Assembly (NCBI RefSeq): GCF_018304945.1
Contig: NZ_JAGQEE010000003.1
Coordinates: 186,001 to 250,000, forward strand
Direction of reading: 5' to 3'
Source of the DNA: Collimonas humicola
Lineage (GTDB): Bacteria; Pseudomonadota; Gammaproteobacteria; Burkholderiales; Burkholderiaceae_D
DNA: 64,000 bases
Made by a program: the position numbers and the translations under genes
The notes under the pieces: model-generated
Told to the model about the DNA's origin: nothing
Databases searched by the model: none
Seen by the model: only the letters and a program-made list of their open reading frames with translations
Part shown: positions 1-8,955 of the stretch, in pieces
Layout: each line of letters starts with the position of its first letter
Position numbering within the stretch: the first letter of the stretch is position 1

Positions 1-526
1 CAATGTCCTGTATGCCAACATCCTGAAGCAGAGCAAGGGCGATGGCGCACTCACTTCGCAGCTGCAGGAAGCCAAGTGGCTGATCAAGAATATGCGGCAG
101 CGCTTCGACACCATTTTGCGCGTCGCACAAGCGATCGTCGAACGCCAGCGGAACTTCTTCTCCCATGGCGCGGTCGCCATGCGCCCGCTTGTGTTGCGCG
201 AAATAGCTGATACACTGGGTCTACACGAGAGTACTATTTCACGTGTGACCACTCAGAAATACATGCTCACTCCCCACGGGATGTTTGAACTGAAGTATTT
301 CTTCGGCAGCCATGTTGCTACTGAGGCAGGTGGAGAGGCTTCCTCAACAGCAATCAGGGCACTCATTAAGCAACTCATAGGAGCGGAAGATTCAAGAAAC
401 CCTTTCTCTGACAGCAAGATTGCCGATATGCTTGCGGAACAAGGTATGGTGGTAGCCCGCCGCACCGTCGCAAAATATCGCGAAGCACTAAAAATTCCGT
501 CTGTTAATCTGCGCAAGGCCTTGTAG
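1..526 (+). CDS. rpoN: RNA polymerase sigma-54 factor RpoN, C-terminal part (5' truncated by window edge)
   Basis: The frame is open from the window start and encodes the C-terminal ~174 residues of sigma-54, which directs RNA polymerase to -24/-12 promoters in concert with AAA+ activators. The DNA-binding helix-turn-helix ([18 protein letters not shown]) is followed by [16 protein letters not shown] and, near the end, the RpoN box [10 protein letters not shown] that contacts the -24 element. The N-terminal activator-interaction and core-binding regions lie outside the window. The next gene is hpf, the usual rpoN neighbour in proteobacteria. The ptsN that often follows hpf is not present here. 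Confidence 0.96.
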   Translation, partial: NVLYANILKQSKGDGALTSQLQEAKWLIKNMRQRFDTILRVAQAIVERQRNFFSHGAVAMRPLVLREIADTLGLHESTISRVTTQKYMLTPHGMFELKYFFGSHVATEAGGEASSTAIRALIKQLIGAEDSRNPFSDSKIADMLAEQGMVVARRTVAKYREALKIPSVNLRKAL

Positions 527-695
527 TTTTTTCTGGTTTGATTGTTAAGCTTACCCTTGCTATGTTCGGACATTACGGCTGTTTGTTATTTAGCGACTCT
601 TGCCAGAACAGTCCCAGTCTCTTGTAGATTGTTCGCCTAAAGATTCAACGCAGTCTGTTCAGAACCGCCAGCAATATTCTTGATAGGAGCGCTGT

Positions 696-1046
696 ATGAA
701 CTTCACCATCAGTGGGCATCACCTCGAGGTAACCCCTGCCATTCGCGAATATGTACAAAGCAAACTAGAGCGTATCAAACGCCACTTCGACCAGGTCATC
801 GATATCAACGTGATCCTGAGCATCGACAAACTCACTGAAAAAGAAAAACGCCAGAAAGCGGACATCACGCTGCGCGTAAAGGGAAAAGATCTGCATGCCG
901 AAAGCATTGCCCACGATCTTTATGCCGCCATTGATACACTGATCGACAAGCTCGATCGCCAGGTCATCAAGTATAAGGACAAGATGCAGGATCACCAGCA
1001 CGATGCAATCAAGCATCTGCCGGAAGAACTCCCCGCCACGACCTGA
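696..1046 (+). CDS. hpf: Ribosome hibernation promoting factor (short HPF/RaiA family)
   Basis: This 116-residue protein starts [20 protein letters not shown] and has the beta-alpha-beta-beta-beta-alpha pattern of the short HPF/YfiA family. These proteins bind the 30S decoding centre and promote inactive 70S or 100S ribosomes in stationary phase. The long-form C-terminal dimerisation domain is absent. The start is supported by an AGGAG-like Shine-Dalgarno sequence about 8 nt upstream. The gene lies 169 bp after rpoN on the same strand and is followed by an intrinsic terminator, so it closes the rpoN-hpf unit. Confidence 0.93.
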   Translation: MNFTISGHHLEVTPAIREYVQSKLERIKRHFDQVIDINVILSIDKLTEKEKRQKADITLRVKGKDLHAESIAHDLYAAIDTLIDKLDRQVIKYKDKMQDHQHDAIKHLPEELPATT

Positions 1047-1099
1047 ACGGCCGCCAATCCGGGCGCTGCAGCTGACTAGCTGGCGCCGATAGAATGAAC

Positions 1100-1127
1100 A
1101 AGGGCGCAGTTAATGCGCCCTTTGTTA
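1100..1127 (+). terminator. Rho-independent terminator after hpf
   Basis: An inverted repeat with arms AAGGGCGCA and TGCGCCCTT around a 5-nt loop is followed by a T-rich run (TTTGTTATTTT). It lies about 55 bp after the hpf stop codon, and the DUF4197 gene converges from the other side. Confidence 0.85.
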
Positions 1128-1176
1128 TTTTCAGACCGTTTTAGAAGTAAATCGTATTGTTATTTTTGCATCGCGC

Positions 1177-1866
1177 CTATTTGAGAGCGCCGAACACCTT
1201 GCCGATGATCGCGCTGCCGGCGCCGACCGGATCCTGGCGTATCGCTTTCTCTTCTTCACCGATGACGGTGTACAAGCCGTCCAGTGCACGTTGCGTGACA
1301 TAGCCTTCCACCGTCGACTGCTGCGCCGGCACCATGCCGGTCTTGCCGACCTGCCCCATGATCGCGTTATATTGCGCCGACAAGCCGTTGCGGTCGGTCA
1401 CGCCTTTGACGATGGGCAGGAATTTCTGGCCCAGCTGCGCCGATGTCTTTTGCTTGAAGAAATCGGTCACGGAGGTGTCGCCGCCGGTCAGGATATTCTT
1501 GGCATCGGTCACCGACATCGACTTGACCGCATTCAGCAGCAAAGGCTTGGCCATCGGCACAGCCGCTTCGGCAGCGTGGTTCATCGACACCACCAGATCG
1601 TCCAGCTTCTGGCCCTGGTCGGTCATGCGCAGGAGAGGCATGGCTTTATCGAGCACGCTGGGCAAGCCGATCTTGACCTTGTCGTTGTTCAGGAAACCAT
1701 TTTCGACGCCTAGCTTGGCCACCGCCACATCCGCGCCTTTTTGCAGGGCGGCTTTGAGGCCGCTGCTGGCATCCTGGTTGCTGAGGTCGCCCAGCGACAG
1801 GGCAAGCGCCGCGGACGCTGTTGCCGCCAGGCTCAGTGTGATTGCTGTTTGAAATAGAGGCCGCAT
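1177..1866 (-). CDS. DUF4197 family exported protein
   Basis: The protein has 229 residues with an N-terminal signal peptide (hydrophobic TAITLSLAATASAALA, cleavage near residue 22). The body is largely helical and matches the DUF4197 family, a proteobacterial periplasmic family of unknown function. Recognisable stretches are SSGLKAALQKGADVAV and LDGLYTVIGEEEKAIR. It is transcribed toward hpf, and dgt lies 92 bp upstream on the same strand. Its biochemical role is unknown, and the family call is from memory of the sequence pattern. Confidence 0.8.
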   Translation of the reverse strand: MRPLFQTAITLSLAATASAALALSLGDLSNQDASSGLKAALQKGADVAVAKLGVENGFLNNDKVKIGLPSVLDKAMPLLRMTDQGQKLDDLVVSMNHAAEAAVPMAKPLLLNAVKSMSVTDAKNILTGGDTSVTDFFKQKTSAQLGQKFLPIVKGVTDRNGLSAQYNAIMGQVGKTGMVPAQQSTVEGYVTQRALDGLYTVIGEEEKAIRQDPVGAGSAIIGKVFGALK

Positions 1867-1958
1867 GATGATCCTTGAAGAAGTTAAATGGATAAGCCAA
1901 AGTCTAACCTAATTTATTGCAAACAAATCAAGAAAGAAAAATGTCTGCCGGGCAGCGC

Positions 1959-3104
1959 CTACAGATGCCCTTCATCCACCAGGAACAGGCGCCGGTGCTC
2001 GCGGATTGCATACCGGTCGGTCATGCCGGCGATATAGTCGGCAATCGCGCGCGCCTGCTGCTGTTCCGATTCCCGCTGATCGAGCTGATAGTCGGGCGGC
2101 AGCAAGGATGGCTCGGCGCTGAAGCAGGCATACAGCTCGGCGACGATGCGGCGGGCCTTGGCCGTCATGCGGTTAACCAGGTAGTGGCGATACAGGTTTT
2201 CGCGCAGGAAGCGTTTCAGCAAAGCAGCCTGCTGCGCCATGCCGTCGGAGAAGGTAATCAGCGGCGGCGCATTGCGGACATCGTCAACGGTCTGCAGCCT
2301 GGCATCCAGGATGCGCTGCTGCGAGGTCTGGATCAGGTCGGTGATCAAGGCATTGATCATGCGCCGGATGGTCTCGTTGATCGCCCTGCGCCCGCCCAGG
2401 CCCGGGAACAACTGCTCGACCTGGCGGCTGTGCTGCGCATAGAAATCGATCTGGTTCATCTGCTCCAGGGTCAGCAGGCCGGAGCGCAAGCCATCGTCGA
2501 TATCGTGATTGTTGTAGGCGATCTCATCGGCCAGGTTGGCCACCTGCGCTTCCAGCGTCGGCTGCTTGCGCTGGATGAAACGCTGGCCGATATCGCCCAG
2601 TTTCCTGGCGTTGGCCAGCGAACAATGCTTGAGGATGCCCTCGCGCGTCTCGAACATCAGGTTCAAGCCGTCAAACGCGCCGTAGCGCTGCTCCAGCTTG
2701 TCGACCACCCGCAGGCTCTGCAGATTGTGTTCGAAGCCGCCATGGGCCTCCATGCAGTCATTCAAGGCATCCTGGCCGGCATGGCCGAACGGCGTATGGC
2801 CGAGATCGTGGGCCAGCGAGATGGCTTCCACCAGATCTTCGTTCAATTGCAGGCTGCGGGCGATCGAGCGGGCGATTTGCGCCACCTCGATGCTGTGTGT
2901 CAGGCGCGTGCGGAACAGGTCGCCTTCGTGGTTGACGAACACCTGGGTCTTGTATTCCAGCCGGCGGAAGGCGGTGCAATGGATGATGCGGTCGCGGTCG
3001 CGCTGGAATTCAGTGCGCGAACCGGGCGACTCCTCTTCAAACAAACGTCCTCGCGATTGCGCAGAATGTGCGGCATAGGGAGCGAGAGACGTTTCGTGGC
3101 TCAT
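1959..3104 (-). CDS. dgt: Deoxyguanosinetriphosphate triphosphohydrolase-like HD-domain protein
   Basis: This 381-residue HD-superfamily dNTP triphosphohydrolase probably converts dGTP or other dNTPs to the nucleoside and triphosphate. The N-terminal [14 protein letters not shown] leads into the metal-binding HD core: His in RLTHSIEVA, the HD pair in [12 protein letters not shown], and a later Asp in NNHDIDDG. Start choice: the ATG at 3104 overlaps the aroKB stop codon by 4 bp (ATGA) and begins [10 protein letters not shown], as expected for the family; the open frame further upstream is only a shadow of aroB. Translational coupling to aroKB is likely. Confidence 0.93.
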   Translation of the reverse strand: MSHETSLAPYAAHSAQSRGRLFEEESPGSRTEFQRDRDRIIHCTAFRRLEYKTQVFVNHEGDLFRTRLTHSIEVAQIARSIARSLQLNEDLVEAISLAHDLGHTPFGHAGQDALNDCMEAHGGFEHNLQSLRVVDKLEQRYGAFDGLNLMFETREGILKHCSLANARKLGDIGQRFIQRKQPTLEAQVANLADEIAYNNHDIDDGLRSGLLTLEQMNQIDFYAQHSRQVEQLFPGLGGRRAINETIRRMINALITDLIQTSQQRILDARLQTVDDVRNAPPLITFSDGMAQQAALLKRFLRENLYRHYLVNRMTAKARRIVAELYACFSAEPSLLPPDYQLDQRESEQQQARAIADYIAGMTDRYAIREHRRLFLVDEGHL

Positions 3105-4873
3105 TGCGGCAGGTCTCCGGAGGCAAGCTGCTGAAGCGTCGCCAGCAGCGCCTCTTGCGGCGCGGTGGCGATCAGGTGGCTGCCGAGCGGTTTCATCAGG
3201 ATGAACTTGATCTGGCCATCTTCGTTTTTCTTGTCGATCTGCATCAGCTCCAGCCAGCGCTGGGCGCCGAGGTTGGGCGCCTCGGTCGGCAGGCCGGCGG
3301 CGCGCACCAGCGCGCACACGCGTTCCTTGTCGATGGCTGTGACATGGCCAAGCCGATGCGACAAGTCAGCCGCCATCACCATGCCGCAGCCGACCGCTTC
3401 GCCGTGCAGCCACTTGCCGTAGCCGAGGCCCGACTCGATCGCGTGGCCGAAGGTATGGCCGAAATTCAGGATGGCGCGCAAGCCGCCTTCGCGTTCATCC
3501 TGTCGCACCACGTCGGCTTTCAGCTCGCAGGAACGGCGGATCGCGTAGGCCAGCGCAGCGTTATCGCGCGCCATCAGCTTATCGATATTGTTTTCTATCC
3601 ATTTGAAAAATTCGGCGTCGATCACGGCGCCGTACTTGATCACCTCGGCGAGACCGGCGGACAACTCGCGCTCCGGCAAGGTATGCAAGGTCATGGTATC
3701 GGCGATCACCGCCTGCGGCTGGTAAAAGGCGCCGATCATGTTCTTGCCGAGCGGATGGTTGATGCCGGTCTTGCCGCCAACGGAGGAATCGACCTGCGCC
3801 AGCAAGGTGGTCGGAATCTGCACGAAGGGCACGCCGCGCATGTAGGCGGAAGCCGCAAAACCGGTGAGATCGCCGATCACGCCGCCGCCGAGGGCGATCA
3901 GGGTGGTCTTGCGGTCGCATTTTGCGCTCAGCAGGCGATCGAAGATCTGCATCAGGCTGGCCCAGTTCTTTTCTTCCTCGCCGTCCGGCAGCACGATTTC
4001 CAGCACGCTCTTGCCGGCGTCGCGCAGCGTCTGGCTGACGCGCTCGAGATACAGCGGCGCGACGACGGTGTTGGTCACAACGACCGCCTGCTTGCCGGCA
4101 ATCAGGCGAGCGATGCGCTCGCGGTCAGCCAGCAGGGATGGCCCGATCTCGATCGGATAGCTGCGCTCGCCCAGTTCTACCTGGAGCGTGATGGCCGGCG
4201 CGGGCGCCGAAGGTGTGGACTGCTGGTTCATAAAAAGACTTGGTGATTGAAAAGGTAGATTGCTATTTTGGCCGGGATTGCCGTCGCCTGCTGGCGGCGC
4301 CTGTCCGGACTCTTGCACAAGGTCGTCAGCCTGCACATCGAGCTGGCTCAAAATGCTGTGTACCAGGAATTGTACGTTAGGTCGGCCGGTATCGATGACT
4401 ATGTCGGCAACTTCACGGTAATACGGCTCGCGCTGGCGCGACAGCTCTTCCAGCCGGCGGCGCGGATCCGCGGTTTGCAGCAGGGGGCGGTTCTTGTCGC
4501 GGCTGGTGCGCTGGAGGATGTTGTGGATGCTGGCACGCAGGTAGATAACAGTGCCGCGGGTTTTCAGGTATTCGCGATTTTCGGCACGCATGATGGCGCC
4601 GCCGCCGGTCGCCAGCACGATGCCGCTGCGGGCGCTCAGGTCACGGATTACTTCGGTCTCGCGCTGACGGAAGCTCTCTTCCCCTTCGATTTCGAAAATC
4701 AAAGGAATCGAGACGCCGGTGCGTGCCTCGATTTCGTGGTCGGAATCAATGAAAAGCTTGTTGAGTTTTCTTGCCAGGGCGCGGCCAACCGTAGTCTTGC
4801 CCGCGCCCATCAGGCCTACCAGAAAGATATTGCCTGTGTACCTTACCATTTCACTGCTCGACCTTTTGCTCAT
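3101..4873 (-). CDS. aroKB: Shikimate kinase / 3-dehydroquinate synthase in one continuous frame (AroKB)
   Basis: A single 590-codon frame encodes two shikimate-pathway enzymes. Residues ~14-185 are shikimate kinase, with Walker [17 protein letters not shown] and [10 protein letters not shown] Pro/Gln/Ser-rich linker at about residues 190-225 leads to 3-dehydroquinate synthase with [33 protein letters not shown] and [11 protein letters not shown]. Normally these are separate genes. An internal ATG at 4231 ([10 protein letters not shown]) could start a free AroB, but it has no convincing Shine-Dalgarno sequence. The annotated start at 4873 also lacks one; the ATG at 4849 is an alternative. The gene follows pilQ and overlaps dgt by 4 bp. 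A bifunctional protein is the simplest reading. Confidence 0.88.
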   Translation of the reverse strand: MSKRSSSEMVRYTGNIFLVGLMGAGKTTVGRALARKLNKLFIDSDHEIEARTGVSIPLIFEIEGEESFRQRETEVIRDLSARSGIVLATGGGAIMRAENREYLKTRGTVIYLRASIHNILQRTSRDKNRPLLQTADPRRRLEELSRQREPYYREVADIVIDTGRPNVQFLVHSILSQLDVQADDLVQESGQAPPAGDGNPGQNSNLPFQSPSLFMNQQSTPSAPAPAITLQVELGERSYPIEIGPSLLADRERIARLIAGKQAVVVTNTVVAPLYLERVSQTLRDAGKSVLEIVLPDGEEEKNWASLMQIFDRLLSAKCDRKTTLIALGGGVIGDLTGFAASAYMRGVPFVQIPTTLLAQVDSSVGGKTGINHPLGKNMIGAFYQPQAVIADTMTLHTLPERELSAGLAEVIKYGAVIDAEFFKWIENNIDKLMARDNAALAYAIRRSCELKADVVRQDEREGGLRAILNFGHTFGHAIESGLGYGKWLHGEAVGCGMVMAADLSHRLGHVTAIDKERVCALVRAAGLPTEAPNLGAQRWLELMQIDKKNEDGQIKFILMKPLGSHLIATAPQEALLATLQQLASGDLPQ

Positions 4874-4877
4874 GTGC

Positions 4878-4902
4878 GGACACCGGCATCAAGCCGGTGT
4901 CC
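4878..4902 (-). other. Perfect 10-bp stem-loop between pilQ and aroKB
   Basis: GGACACCGGC and its exact complement flank a 5-nt loop between the pilQ stop (4916) and the proposed aroKB ATG (4873). No T-run follows on the minus strand, so it is not a canonical terminator. It may be an mRNA processing or stabilising hairpin, or it may mask translation initiation of aroKB. Confidence 0.7.
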
Positions 4903-4915
4903 CTGCGCAATTGGA

Positions 4916-7093
4916 TCAGTGCGCAGCGATGCGGTCGATGACAACTTTCGGTGTCAGGAAAATCAATAATTCAGTTCGTTTGTTAGTAACTGCGGAGTTC
5001 TTGAAAAGATAACCCAGAACCGGAATATCTCCAAGTAGTGGTATTTTACTAACGGCATTGCTCACTGTTTGCGTATATATGCCGCCAATTACGACCGTTC
5101 CGCCATTTTCAACCTGGACCTGGGTCTGGACATGCTTGGTATTAATGGCTACGCCGCCAGGAACAATATCACCAACGCTATCGTTGGTGACATCCACCGT
5201 CAGTATAACGTTGCCGTCCGGCGTAATTTGCGGTGTAACTTCCAGCTTCAAGTTGGCTTTCTTGAATTCAACCGAAGTGGCGCCGCTGCTGGTAGCATTT
5301 TGATAAGGGATTTCGACCCCTTGCTCAATCAATGCTTTTTGCTGGTCAGCGGTAACTACACGCGGGCTGGAAATGATCTTTCCCTGGCCATCGGCTTCCA
5401 ATGCCGACAATTCTAGGCTGATGAATTTCGATGCCGCGGAATTGAACAAGGTCAATGCAACTGAGCCTGCAGTGCCGGTCGCGGGAGCCGCAGGCAAATT
5501 CACCGAATTGCCGCTTGAGCCAGGAACGATGCCATTAATCGGAGCGACCTGGCTGCCGCCGGAATTCACATTGCGGCTGTTAAAGCCAAAACCAAGCTTG
5601 ACGCCCAGATTGCGGCTGAAGCCGTCATTCGCTTCAACCATGCGCGCTTCGATCAAAACCTGCCTCGATGCGATATCCACTTTTTGCACCAGATTGCGGA
5701 TGTTTTGCAATATCGTCGGCGTATCGGTCACGAACAACTGGTTGGTGCGCGGATCGATCACGGCGCTGCCGCGCGACGACAAAATGCTGTTTTTCTTACC
5801 GCCGCCACCGCCACCGCCGCCGCCGGCGTCGTCAATACCAAAGATCTTCTTGAAGGCATCGGCTTTTTGATAGTTCAACTGGAACGACTCGGTGCGCAAC
5901 GGCTCCAGCTCGGCAATCTGCGAGCGCTGTTCGAGTTCCAGCTTCTCTTTCGTCAGCAGCTCGTCCTTCGGCGCGATCCAGATGACCGTGCCGTTCTTGC
6001 GCATGTCCAGGCCCTTGGCCTGCATCACGATATCCAAAGCCTGGTCCCAAGGTACGTCTTTCAGTCGCAGGGTGAGATTGCCGCCGACGGTATCGCTGGT
6101 AATGATATTCAAACCGGTAAAATCGGCAATCACTTGCAGCACCGAACGTACTTCGACGTTCTGGAAATTCAGGGACAGCTTGTCGCCGCGATAGCCCTGG
6201 GTGCCTTGCGCCAGCTTGTTCGGGTCTTCCTTGAGCGGCTTGACTTCAATCACCAGCTGGCTATCGCTTTGATAGGCGCTTTGCTCCCACAGCCCTTTCG
6301 GCTCGATGATCATGCGCACATTCTCACCCTGGGTCACAGTGCTGATAGTCTTGACCGGCGTGCCGAAATCGCCCACATCCAGCTTGCGGCGCAGGACATC
6401 GGGCAAGCTGGTCTTGAGGAAATCAACCACAATCGTCTGACCTTGCTGACGGACATCGACGCCGACCTGCGCGTTCGGCAAGTCGATCACAACCCGGCCT
6501 TCACCGGCAGTGCCGCGGCGGAAATCGATATCGCGCAGCGCAGGTTTGCCATTCAACAAAGGCGCGGCGGCGGCAGGCCCGGCGACGCTTGCCGTCCTGG
6601 CTGCCGGCTGCACCGGCATGCCGGCGGCATTCACCGGAGACGCCAGGCTGCCGGAACCGTCGATCGTGACGATCAGCGCATTGCCGTCCATCGCCGTGGC
6701 ATAGGACAATGTCCGCTTCAGGTTGAACACCAGGCGCGAGCGGTCGTCAGCTTGCGCCAGCAAGACGTTGCGGACATCGCCCAGGCTGATGTCTTGCGAG
6801 GTCTTGCCGGTGGCGTTGCCGACGCCGACAAAGTCGAAGGCGATCCGTGCCGGGCTGAGGATGGAAAACGCCGTCGGCTGGCTGCTCAGCGGCCGCTTGA
6901 AACTGATCTTGACGATCACGTTGGCGCCTTGCTGGTTGGCGCTAATCGACGTGATGGCGTTGTCTTCGGCCGCCGTCGCTGCGGCGCTGAACCCGACCAT
7001 GCAGATCAACGCTCCCAGCAGCAATGCCTTCTGTCGAATCCTGCTCAGCCGACTCACGCCCAGGCTAACTAATTTTTTTCCTGCTGCAATCAT
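4916..7093 (-). CDS. pilQ: Type IV pilus outer-membrane secretin PilQ
   Basis: This 725-residue secretin is the outer-membrane pore for type IV pili. A signal peptide (LLLGALICMVGFSAAATA) is followed by two AMIN peptidoglycan-binding domains, a secretin N/STN domain (LSLNFQNVEVRSVLQVIA), an N1 domain (TNQLFVTDTPTILQNIR), and the secretin core ending PLLGDIPVLGYLF and RTELLIFLTPKVV. A run of nine glycines separates N0 from N1. The start at 7093 has a good GGAG and overlaps the pilP stop (ATGA). It is the last pilus gene of pilMNOPQ. Confidence 0.96.
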   Translation of the reverse strand: MIAAGKKLVSLGVSRLSRIRQKALLLGALICMVGFSAAATAAEDNAITSISANQQGANVIVKISFKRPLSSQPTAFSILSPARIAFDFVGVGNATGKTSQDISLGDVRNVLLAQADDRSRLVFNLKRTLSYATAMDGNALIVTIDGSGSLASPVNAAGMPVQPAARTASVAGPAAAAPLLNGKPALRDIDFRRGTAGEGRVVIDLPNAQVGVDVRQQGQTIVVDFLKTSLPDVLRRKLDVGDFGTPVKTISTVTQGENVRMIIEPKGLWEQSAYQSDSQLVIEVKPLKEDPNKLAQGTQGYRGDKLSLNFQNVEVRSVLQVIADFTGLNIITSDTVGGNLTLRLKDVPWDQALDIVMQAKGLDMRKNGTVIWIAPKDELLTKEKLELEQRSQIAELEPLRTESFQLNYQKADAFKKIFGIDDAGGGGGGGGGKKNSILSSRGSAVIDPRTNQLFVTDTPTILQNIRNLVQKVDIASRQVLIEARMVEANDGFSRNLGVKLGFGFNSRNVNSGGSQVAPINGIVPGSSGNSVNLPAAPATGTAGSVALTLFNSAASKFISLELSALEADGQGKIISSPRVVTADQQKALIEQGVEIPYQNATSSGATSVEFKKANLKLEVTPQITPDGNVILTVDVTNDSVGDIVPGGVAINTKHVQTQVQVENGGTVVIGGIYTQTVSNAVSKIPLLGDIPVLGYLFKNSAVTNKRTELLIFLTPKVVIDRIAAH

Positions 7094-7638
7094 TTTGTGC
7101 TCTCCTGCAACGCTAACTTGGCTTCGCGCTCGACCCATTCGCCGGACGCATCTTGTACGATTTCTTTCAGATTTACTTCGGATTCAGTGATGCTGGTGAC
7201 CATGCCGAAATTCTGCCCGATGTAGTTGCCCACCTTGGCTTGAAACACGGTTTTGTCGACTTGCAGCAAGACATAGCTCAATCCCACCTTCTGCAAGATC
7301 CCAACCATCTTGATGGTATCCAGAGGATAGTTTTCCAGCGTTTCACGGCGGCGGTCCATATTCGGCTTCAGGCCGTTTGACTTGCCCTGCAGCTTGGCCA
7401 GCGCCACCAGCAGCTTGTTAGGATTGTAGGGATCGATGCTGCTTGCGCCGCCATATACGAAGGGAATGAATTTCTTAGGTTCAGTCAGCTTCGGAATCCC
7501 CACCTTGGTGTGACTCTTGACGTCGGCCATCCAGTCCTTCAGTTCCTGCACGCCGCTATCGCCGCAACCTGACAATGTTGAGATGAATACGACAAAAAAT
7601 GTCACTCGGGTCAGACGCCCAATGCGAAAAAACGTCAT
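7090..7638 (-). CDS. pilP: Type IV pilus assembly lipoprotein PilP
   Basis: The 182-residue pilus assembly lipoprotein has the lipobox LSGC (Cys near residue 25). A helical linker precedes a C-terminal beta-sandwich domain (YVLLQVDKTVFQAKVGNYIG) that binds PilQ N0. It tethers the inner-membrane PilMNO platform to the secretin. Its ATG overlaps the pilO TGA and its stop overlaps the pilQ ATG, so all three genes are translationally coupled. Confidence 0.95.
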   Translation of the reverse strand: MTFFRIGRLTRVTFFVVFISTLSGCGDSGVQELKDWMADVKSHTKVGIPKLTEPKKFIPFVYGGASSIDPYNPNKLLVALAKLQGKSNGLKPNMDRRRETLENYPLDTIKMVGILQKVGLSYVLLQVDKTVFQAKVGNYIGQNFGMVTSITESEVNLKEIVQDASGEWVEREAKLALQESTK

Positions 7639-8294
7639 TTTTGACCTTTCTGTTTAGCTGAATCGGCGGCCTTGCGCTGCTCCGCCACCTCGTCCTTATC
7701 CAGATAACGGAAGGTCTTGGCAATCGCATCCAGGCTCAACGTACCGTCCTTGCCGGTCACCAGATTCATGTTGTTCAAGGTCACGATGCGCGGCAGGTTG
7801 GCGATATCGCTGGCGAATGAACCGACGTCATGGTAGTTGCCGGCAACCTTGATGTTGATCGGCAGTTCAGCGTAGTAATCTTTCACCACCACCTGGCCAG
7901 GCTTGAACAGCTCGAACTGCAAGCCGCGTCCCAGGCCAGCCTGGTTGATATCGGACAGCAGCGCATCCATTTCCGCCTTGCTCGGCAGTTGCTTCTCCAG
8001 GGTCGCCACGTATTCAGCCACTTGCAGTTTCTGTTTCTGCAAGGCTTCCAGGTTGATGGCTTGCTGGATCTTCGACTTGTATTGCTCTTTCAGCTGGACT
8101 TCCTGTTGCTCGCCGGCGTTGAGTGCGTCCTGCTGATCGCTCCAGTAAAAAAACCAGCCGACCACCAGCACCACCAGAAATACGCCCACGCCCGACAAAA
8201 TGCGCGGCACGATCGGCCACTGGCCGGGGTGGCGGCCATTCAATCCGCGAAACTGCGCACTTAGCGAGGCGCTCAAATTATTCATATCCGTCAT
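7635..8294 (-). CDS. pilO: Type IV pilus inner-membrane protein PilO
   Basis: The 219-residue bitopic membrane protein has one transmembrane segment (ILSGVGVFLVVLVVGWFF, about residues 28-48), then a Gln/Lys-rich coiled coil, then a ferredoxin-like periplasmic domain (LPINIKVAGNYHDVGSFA). It heterodimerises with PilN in the alignment subcomplex that links PilM to PilP and PilQ. It is 10 bp from pilN and overlaps pilP. Confidence 0.95.
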   Translation of the reverse strand: MTDMNNLSASLSAQFRGLNGRHPGQWPIVPRILSGVGVFLVVLVVGWFFYWSDQQDALNAGEQQEVQLKEQYKSKIQQAINLEALQKQKLQVAEYVATLEKQLPSKAEMDALLSDINQAGLGRGLQFELFKPGQVVVKDYYAELPINIKVAGNYHDVGSFASDIANLPRIVTLNNMNLVTGKDGTLSLDAIAKTFRYLDKDEVAEQRKAADSAKQKGQK

Positions 8295-8304
8295 TGCGCG
8301 TCTC

Positions 8305-8955
8305 TCATTTCAAGGTTGCGGCTGGAGCGCCGGTGCCGGCCACCGCAGCAACTGCATTTTTCGGGGTCGCTGCGCCATCTTTCGCATCCTTGTCAGACGG
8401 CCGTTTGATCCCGACATTGACCGTAAACGCGAAGACATGCTTGCTGTCGCGCCCGCTTCCGCCAATATTTGTTGCCCGGATTTCAACCAGGTCAGGACGC
8501 TCCAGCCAGGCTGAGTTATTGCTCAAATTACGCAACAGCTCCGACACCCGTTCGTTCGACTGCGCATAGCCATTCAATGCCACCCGCTGGCCTTCCTGCT
8601 TGAGGGAGTTCAGATAAACCCCTTCCGGCACCTGCTTGACCAGTTCGTCCATCAGATAGACAGGCTGGTTGCGGTCGCTCTGCAAGTCTTCAACGGCTTG
8701 CTGGCGTGCCTTCAAGGCATCGATTTCCTGCTTAAGCGTGGCGACTTCCTTGATTTCACCGTCTAGCCGGGTGTTTTCGGCAGTGATGAAGCGGTTGCGT
8801 TCGGTCTGGTTAGCGATCTGGTTGGCGAAAAAAGCGCCGACCAGCAGCACCGTAATCAAGCCGATCACGGCGGACAGCGCCAGCAAGGCGAAATAAGCGT
8901 TCTTGCGCTGCTTACGCTTGGCTTCGCGGTGCGGTAATAAATTAATTTTGATCAT
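8305..8955 (-). CDS. pilN: Type IV pilus inner-membrane protein PilN
   Basis: The 216-residue PilN starts MIKINLLPHREAKRKQ, the conserved cytoplasmic INLLP peptide that docks on PilM. A transmembrane helix (AVIGLITVLLVGAFFA), a coiled coil and a periplasmic domain follow. The start at 8955 is chosen because it restores this conserved N-terminus and its ATG shares one base with the pilM stop (TGATG). Confidence 0.95.
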   Translation of the reverse strand: MIKINLLPHREAKRKQRKNAYFALLALSAVIGLITVLLVGAFFANQIANQTERNRFITAENTRLDGEIKEVATLKQEIDALKARQQAVEDLQSDRNQPVYLMDELVKQVPEGVYLNSLKQEGQRVALNGYAQSNERVSELLRNLSNNSAWLERPDLVEIRATNIGGSGRDSKHVFAFTVNVGIKRPSDKDAKDGAATPKNAVAAVAGTGAPAATLK

